Below, one piece after another: positions 13,846-17,917 of a stretch of DNA of 17,917 nucleotides; within the stretch, counting starts at the first letter, position 1; each line of letters starts with the position of its first letter. The stretch is from Nitrosopumilus sp. BACL13 MAG-121220-bin23. GTDB lineage: Archaea; Thermoproteota; Nitrososphaeria; Nitrososphaerales; Nitrosopumilaceae. The notes beneath the pieces were generated by a model. The model saw only the letters and a program-made list of their open reading frames with translations. It was not told the origin of the DNA and made no database searches. The translations under genes were made by a program, and so were the position numbers. The stretch covers positions 1-17,917 of the forward strand of contig LIAL01000014.1 in NCBI GenBank assembly GCA_001437625.1, written 5' to 3'.

Positions 13846-15669
13846 TTAAAAATCTTTAAGAAATAATTGAATATCATTTGGTGAAGTAGTGGAATTTAGT
13901 AAATTTCTTCCAATATCAGAACGTTTCAAAATTTTAATTTGTCCTTTTTTACCAACCCTAACGGAAGCAAAGAATTTTTCATTAGCATGAATATTAACAA
14001 ACATAGAAGTGTATTCTCGATTAACAGTAAAAAGTAATCCAGTGTTTGATTCTGAAAAAGTAAAAGAAATATCATTTGTTGTTAGTGATATAGATTCAGA
14101 ATCTTTAGCAACAATATCAAGGTGAACATTTAGAAATTTTTCAATTTCTTTAATGTTAACTCCACCTCTACCAATAATAGATGCAATACAATTTTCATTT
14201 ACAATTACTTTAACACGATTTGCAGATAAAATTTCAACTAGTGCATTGGAATCATATTTTTTAAAATAATCTTTAATTTTATCCTCGGCTAATTTTTCAA
14301 TACCTGCTTTTTCTCCACGTTGTACAACAGGTACAATTACATTTTCTTCTCCAAAAGTGTAAATTTCATGCTCCAAAACATTATCCTCAAAATTTCTTAT
14401 CTCAATTACAGGTCGGGCTAGATCAGATTCAGTCATACCAGTAGGAACTTTTACTTTTAATTCTAAATCATACACTTTCTCAATATCACCATTATTAACA
14501 AACACAACAGTATCCAAAACATTAGGAATGATTCCAAGTTCAATTTTACCAATAAATCGCTGAATAGCATCCAAAGGGGAATTAGCATGAATTACACCAA
14601 CCATGCCAACTCCAGTTAATCGTAAATCAGAAAAAGTTGTAAAATCTTCTCTTCGTCTTACTTCATCAAAAATAGTATAATCAGGACGAACTAATAATAA
14701 AATATCAGCAGTGTTGTCAAAACTTCCATCTAATTTACTATATTGTGTAATTCCATCATTAACTTGTAAGTCACGAGGAGATTCAAATGTTTTAACAATA
14801 CTGCCTTGTGCATGATAAAAATTTGCTAAACCTGAAGCCAATGTACTTTTTCCAGAACCAGGAGCTCCAGAGATTAAAATTCCCTTAGCCCTATCAGTCA
14901 AACGTGTCATTAATGCTTGAGAAATAGTATAATCTTCAAGAGATAAGTTCACAGTAGGATGTACAATTGTTATTTCGTATGATTCAGAAAACGGAGGATA
15001 TGTAATTACAATACGATAATCATCATGTTGAACAACAGATGCACCAGTTTTAGAAATTTCAATATGACTAGAATCAGAAATATTTGTGGCAGATAATATT
15101 TGAGAAGAAATCATTTTTAGATAATCACCAGAAAGAAGATCCTCACCAATTTTAGTAAGTAAAAAATTACCAGGTTTTCCTTTTTTGCCAAGAGGATATT
15201 GATTTTCTTTAAGATGTATACTCATTGTGTCATCATCAAAAAATTTTAAGAATTCAAGAGACTCATAGGTAATTTTAGGTTTTAAAAATACTGTTTGTAC
15301 ATTTTCAGCTACTGCAACTAAATGTTGTACATTGTCAGAAGTGTAAAGAATAGCATCATTTTGTTTTGCAATATCAATGATTAAAGCATCAATTCTACCA
15401 CTACTAGCAAATTTAATATCATCAATGGAAGGATGGGAACCTTTTAAAATAATTTTTAAACCAAAACTACCAGATAATTTATTAAGTTTTTGAATTTGTT
15501 CTAGTCCAACAAATCCCTGCTGCTTATGATTAGAAGCTTGAGATTGTAATTCATCAAATACGGCTTGAGGAATTATAATCTCAGAATTTCTAATAGAACC
15601 AGATTCAATTCGATCAGCAAGATATCCATTAATTATAACACTAGTATCAGCAACGATTACAGAAGTCAT
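13846..15669 (-). CDS. PIN-PilT-KH domain ATPase
   Basis: This 607-residue archaeal protein has three parts. The N-terminus is a PIN nuclease-like domain (about 1-130) with acidic residues in VADTSVIING (D8), RIDALIIDIA (D94) and YTSDN (D112). The middle is a PilT/VirB11-type secretion-superfamily ATPase (about 215-420) with Walker A GAPGSGKST (268-276), Walker B-like YTIFDE (331-336) and a HANSPLDAIQR box (H361). The C-terminal part has a KH domain with the GxxG loop GRGG (500-503). This fusion suggests an ATP-driven RNA-processing or RNA-associated machine rather than a pilus motor, but no substrate is established to my knowledge. It has its own TATA-like box at 15691-15700, and it converges on the small helical protein. 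Confidence 0.88.
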   Translation of the reverse strand: MTSVIVADTSVIINGYLADRIESGSIRNSEIIIPQAVFDELQSQASNHKQQGFVGLEQIQKLNKLSGSFGLKIILKGSHPSIDDIKFASSGRIDALIIDIAKQNDAILYTSDNVQHLVAVAENVQTVFLKPKITYESLEFLKFFDDDTMSIHLKENQYPLGKKGKPGNFLLTKIGEDLLSGDYLKMISSQILSATNISDSSHIEISKTGASVVQHDDYRIVITYPPFSESYEITIVHPTVNLSLEDYTISQALMTRLTDRAKGILISGAPGSGKSTLASGLANFYHAQGSIVKTFESPRDLQVNDGITQYSKLDGSFDNTADILLLVRPDYTIFDEVRRREDFTTFSDLRLTGVGMVGVIHANSPLDAIQRFIGKIELGIIPNVLDTVVFVNNGDIEKVYDLELKVKVPTGMTESDLARPVIEIRNFEDNVLEHEIYTFGEENVIVPVVQRGEKAGIEKLAEDKIKDYFKKYDSNALVEILSANRVKVIVNENCIASIIGRGGVNIKEIEKFLNVHLDIVAKDSESISLTTNDISFTFSESNTGLLFTVNREYTSMFVNIHANEKFFASVRVGKKGQIKILKRSDIGRNLLNSTTSPNDIQLFLKDF

Positions 15670-15690
15670 AAAATTCGATCAATACATCAG

Positions 15691-15700
15691 TATAAAAAAT
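15691..15700 (-). promoter_or_regulatory. TATA-like box for the PIN-PilT-KH gene
   Basis: On the minus strand this reads ATTTTTTATA, 22-31 bases upstream of the ATG at 15669. It is one of the clearest leaderless-type promoters in the window and supports that ATG as the start. Confidence 0.5.
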
Positions 15701-15787
15701 ATTCAATAGATTTAGCTAAAGAAAACAAACAGTCTAGATGAAAATGACTCACTCTCGTTAAAAAATTTGAATATAGATACACAAAAC

Positions 15788-15931
15788 ATGCAACAAGAAG
15801 TAAGAAAAAATATAGAGTTTTATCAAAATTGTACACAATATTTTGAATTTTTAAGGAAAAAAAGTTCAGCAGATTTTAATTTTGAAGATGAATATTACTT
15901 CACCATGCCTGCAATATCCAATCATCAATAG
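15788..15931 (+). CDS. Possible 47-residue small protein
   Basis: An ATG-initiated frame of 47 codons encodes MQQEVRKNIEFYQNCTQYF and an acidic, aromatic-rich remainder (NFEDEYYFTMP) ending in NHQ. It is too short for most gene callers. In favour are an AT-rich TATA-like ATTTGAATATAG 12-23 bases upstream and the fact that it fills most of the 298-base gap between the PIN-PilT and tldD genes. Against it are its short length and the lack of any recognised homologue. It could be a real small protein, possibly tied to the following tldD gene 36 bases downstream. Confidence 0.35.
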   Translation: MQQEVRKNIEFYQNCTQYFEFLRKKSSADFNFEDEYYFTMPAISNHQ

Positions 15932-15967
15932 TACAAGATTTAGAACTCATTAGAATAATCATACATC

Positions 15968-17380
15968 ATGGACCAAAATTTACAGGACATTGCAGATAAA
16001 ATAATAAAATATCTAGATCAAAAAAAAGTCCAGTATTGTGATGTCAGAGCAGACCAACAAATAAAAAATTCAGCATTAATTGAAAATGATGAGATTGAAC
16101 ACATAACAAATAATGAAAATAAAGGAGTAGGAGTCAGGTTAATTAAAAATGGAACATGGAGTTTTTGTTCAATAACTAATCCAAATTCATTTGATGAAAT
16201 AAAAAATATTTTAGACAACACAGTAAAAAATTCAGATTATAGAAACACAGATAATAAAAAAATTAAATTACATAATAATCCAGTTAATAAAAGAGAGATA
16301 AACTTTCCAGTTTTAAAAAAACCAGAAATAGAAGAATTAATAAAAATAGGATTTGAATGCAATAAAATTATTAGTGATACACCAAAAATAATTAAATCAA
16401 TTACTAATGCATCAAATATAGTTAATTCAAAATATTTTGTAAATAGTGAAGGTTCAGAGATTTTACAAAATTTTACAGACGTCATTATGGAAATGGTTGC
16501 AACTGCACATGAATCAGGTCAAACACAGTCAGTAAACATAACAGAAGGAGGAAGGGGAGGATTAGAATTAATTACAAATAAAATTCAACAGAGTGCAAAA
16601 GAAATTTCAAAAAAAGCATCAGAACTAATTTATGCAAAACCAGTAAAAGAACAAAAAGCAACTGTCGTAATGAATCCAGATTTTGTATCATTGCTTACAC
16701 ATGAAATACTAGGACACCCATCAGAAGCAGACAGAGTGTTAGGTAAAGAAATGGCGTGGGCAGGAGGTGCATGGTGGAAAGGAAAAATTGGAGAGAAAAT
16801 AGGCTCAGAAAAATTAAATGTGTTTGATGATCCAACAATTAAAGAAAGTTTAGGGTGGTATTATTTTGATGATGAAGGAGTTGAAACTAAAAAAACTACC
16901 CTGGTAGAGAAAGGTGTTTTAAAAAATCATATGCAAAATAGAGAAACATCAGAAATATTCAACACAGTGCCAACTGGAAATATGAGAGCAACAAATTATC
17001 GATTTATGCCATTAATTCGCATGGCATGTACATGTATTGGTAACGGAGATCAAAAGGTAAATGAAATAATTAAAGATGTAAAAAATGGATATTATATTTC
17101 AAACATGAAAGTTCCATCAATTGACATGAATCGATATAATTGGAATATTTCATGCCAGTATGCACAAAAAATTGAAAATGGTGAAATCACAGATTTACTT
17201 AGAGATGTAATTGTAATGGGAACTGCACCAGAATTTTTTAATTCAATTGATGCATGTGGAAATGACTTTACAGTAAGACCAATAACTAATTGCGGTAAAG
17301 GTGATCCAATGCAATCGATGATGATGGGGAATGGTGGACCAACAATTAGAGGAACAGCAACCGTGAAAAGTGTAAATTAA
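15968..17380 (+). CDS. tldD: TldD-type metalloprotease (TldD/PmbA family)
   Basis: This 470-residue protein belongs to the TldD/PmbA family, peptidases that process antitoxins and peptide cofactors or antibiotics in bacteria. The N-terminal half has the family pattern with GVGVRLIKNGTWSF. The metal site is HEILGHPSEAD, giving HExxxH with H245, E246 and H250. Downstream are AWAGGAWWKGKIG, DDEGVETK and a C-terminal region with TVRPITNCGKGDPM and GNGGPTIRG. The length fits TldD. TldD normally acts as a dimer with the inactive TldE/PmbA subunit, often encoded next to it; no such gene is beside it here. It is 1 base from the uracil-DNA glycosylase gene and almost certainly co-transcribed. The catalytic motif appears intact; the substrate in archaea is unknown. 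Confidence 0.92.
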   Translation: MDQNLQDIADKIIKYLDQKKVQYCDVRADQQIKNSALIENDEIEHITNNENKGVGVRLIKNGTWSFCSITNPNSFDEIKNILDNTVKNSDYRNTDNKKIKLHNNPVNKREINFPVLKKPEIEELIKIGFECNKIISDTPKIIKSITNASNIVNSKYFVNSEGSEILQNFTDVIMEMVATAHESGQTQSVNITEGGRGGLELITNKIQQSAKEISKKASELIYAKPVKEQKATVVMNPDFVSLLTHEILGHPSEADRVLGKEMAWAGGAWWKGKIGEKIGSEKLNVFDDPTIKESLGWYYFDDEGVETKKTTLVEKGVLKNHMQNRETSEIFNTVPTGNMRATNYRFMPLIRMACTCIGNGDQKVNEIIKDVKNGYYISNMKVPSIDMNRYNWNISCQYAQKIENGEITDLLRDVIVMGTAPEFFNSIDACGNDFTVRPITNCGKGDPMQSMMMGNGGPTIRGTATVKSVN

Positions 17381-17381
17381 C

Positions 17382-17917
17382 ATGGAAAAAAAATTACAAG
17401 GAATAAAAAAAAAGGTTACAGAGTGTACAAAATGTGAACTTAGTGCAACACGAAATAACGCAGTTCCAGGAAAAGGGAATTATAAATCAGATGTAATTTT
17501 TGTAGGAGAAGCACCAGGCAAGAATGAAGATATGAAAGGAGAGCCATTCATAGGAGTTGCAGGCAATAAATTATCTGCCGCTCTTGAAAGTGCAGGAATT
17601 ACTCGAGATGAAGTATACATAACAAATATCGTGAAATGTAGACCTCCAAAAAATAGAGTTCCGACAACAATTGAAAGAAACACTTGTCAGAATTACCTTA
17701 AAAAAGAAATAGAGATAATCAAACCAAAAATAATTTGTATTTTAGGCAATACAGCATTTAATTCACTACTAGATGGAAAAGAAATTACAAAATATAGAGG
17801 AAAAATAGTTAGAAAAAATAATCAATTATATTTTTTAACAATTCATCCAGCCGCAACAATTTATAATCAAAAATTAATTAGTGTACTAAAAAAAGATATA
17901 AAAAAATTATTTAAATT
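17382..17917 (+). CDS. Family 4 uracil-DNA glycosylase (partial, runs off the window)
   Basis: The ATG at 17382 opens a frame that is still open at the window end after 178 codons. It matches iron-sulfur family 4 UDGs, which remove uracil from DNA. Cysteines C15/C18 and C86/C102 are spaced as the four 4Fe-4S ligands. The active-site segment reads GEAPGKNEDMKGEPFIG (about 42-58), and TIHPAATIYN near the C-terminus carries the conserved His. Family members are about 190-220 residues, so 10-40 residues are missing. It follows tldD by one base, so it is presumably read from the same mRNA. With the ligase, it is one of two DNA-repair genes in the window. Confidence 0.93.
   Translation, partial: MEKKLQGIKKKVTECTKCELSATRNNAVPGKGNYKSDVIFVGEAPGKNEDMKGEPFIGVAGNKLSAALESAGITRDEVYITNIVKCRPPKNRVPTTIERNTCQNYLKKEIEIIKPKIICILGNTAFNSLLDGKEITKYRGKIVRKNNQLYFLTIHPAATIYNQKLISVLKKDIKKLFK

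Noticed and set aside
1..17917. tRNA genes, C/D-box RNAs, CRISPR repeats, insertion sequences and attachment sites
   Set aside because: No T-loop consensus with a foldable acceptor stem, no paired C and D boxes, no regularly spaced repeats, and no transposase or integrase was found by eye.

Overview
The window is AT-rich and gene-dense, and it looks like an ammonia-oxidising archaeon of the Nitrosopumilus type (Thaumarchaeota/Nitrososphaerota). Supporting signs are an archaeal information-processing set (elongation factor 1-alpha, uS10, RNA polymerase subunit P, an ATP-dependent DNA ligase, tRNA-splicing endonuclease, a PIN-PilT-KH ATPase), an archaeal fructose-1,6-bisphosphate aldolase/phosphatase, many short conserved-looking proteins of unknown function, and AT-rich TATA-like boxes about 20-34 bases upstream of many start codons, as expected for leaderless mRNAs. 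I saw no insertion sequence, prophage, CRISPR array, rRNA or tRNA. The assignment rests on protein resemblance and was not confirmed by a search.

Layout. Positions 43-662 (+) carry two small zinc-binding proteins: a triple CxxC-ribbon protein and a two-finger C2H2 protein. They converge on a minus-strand translation/transcription operon, tuf (EF-1alpha) > rpsJ > rpoP (2524-663). Divergent from tuf is the gluconeogenic fbp gene, which ends in a long hairpin built around its stop codon. Then on the plus strand come a small membrane protein, the DNA ligase, a DUF47/PhoU-like protein and the tRNA endonuclease. Two small minus-strand unknowns follow (8042-7417), the second overlapping the end of endA by 4 bases.

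Divergent from these is the most interesting locus: a 590-residue tandem-SDR protein (8132-9904) with a hotdog/MaoC-like protein 2 bases downstream. The tandem-SDR architecture resembles one half of the Chloroflexus bifunctional malonyl-CoA reductase. The malonyl-CoA reductase of the thaumarchaeal 3-hydroxypropionate/4-hydroxybutyrate CO2-fixation cycle has, as far as I know, lacked an obvious gene, so this is a testable candidate. Both proteins have altered catalytic motifs.

A minus-strand group (12838-10471) encodes a small one-helix protein, a DUF192 protein, an exported unknown and a TauE/SafE-type permease. Divergent from it is an MntR/DtxR-type metal-dependent repressor with all expected metal ligands, followed by a small unknown. 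The PIN-PilT-KH ATPase (15669-13846, -) has a well-placed TATA box. The window ends with a possible 47-residue small protein, a TldD metalloprotease and the start of a family 4 uracil-DNA glycosylase that runs off the end.

No stretch longer than 300 bases lacks a gene. The longest gap (15670-15967, 298 bases) holds the PIN-PilT promoter and the small ORF.
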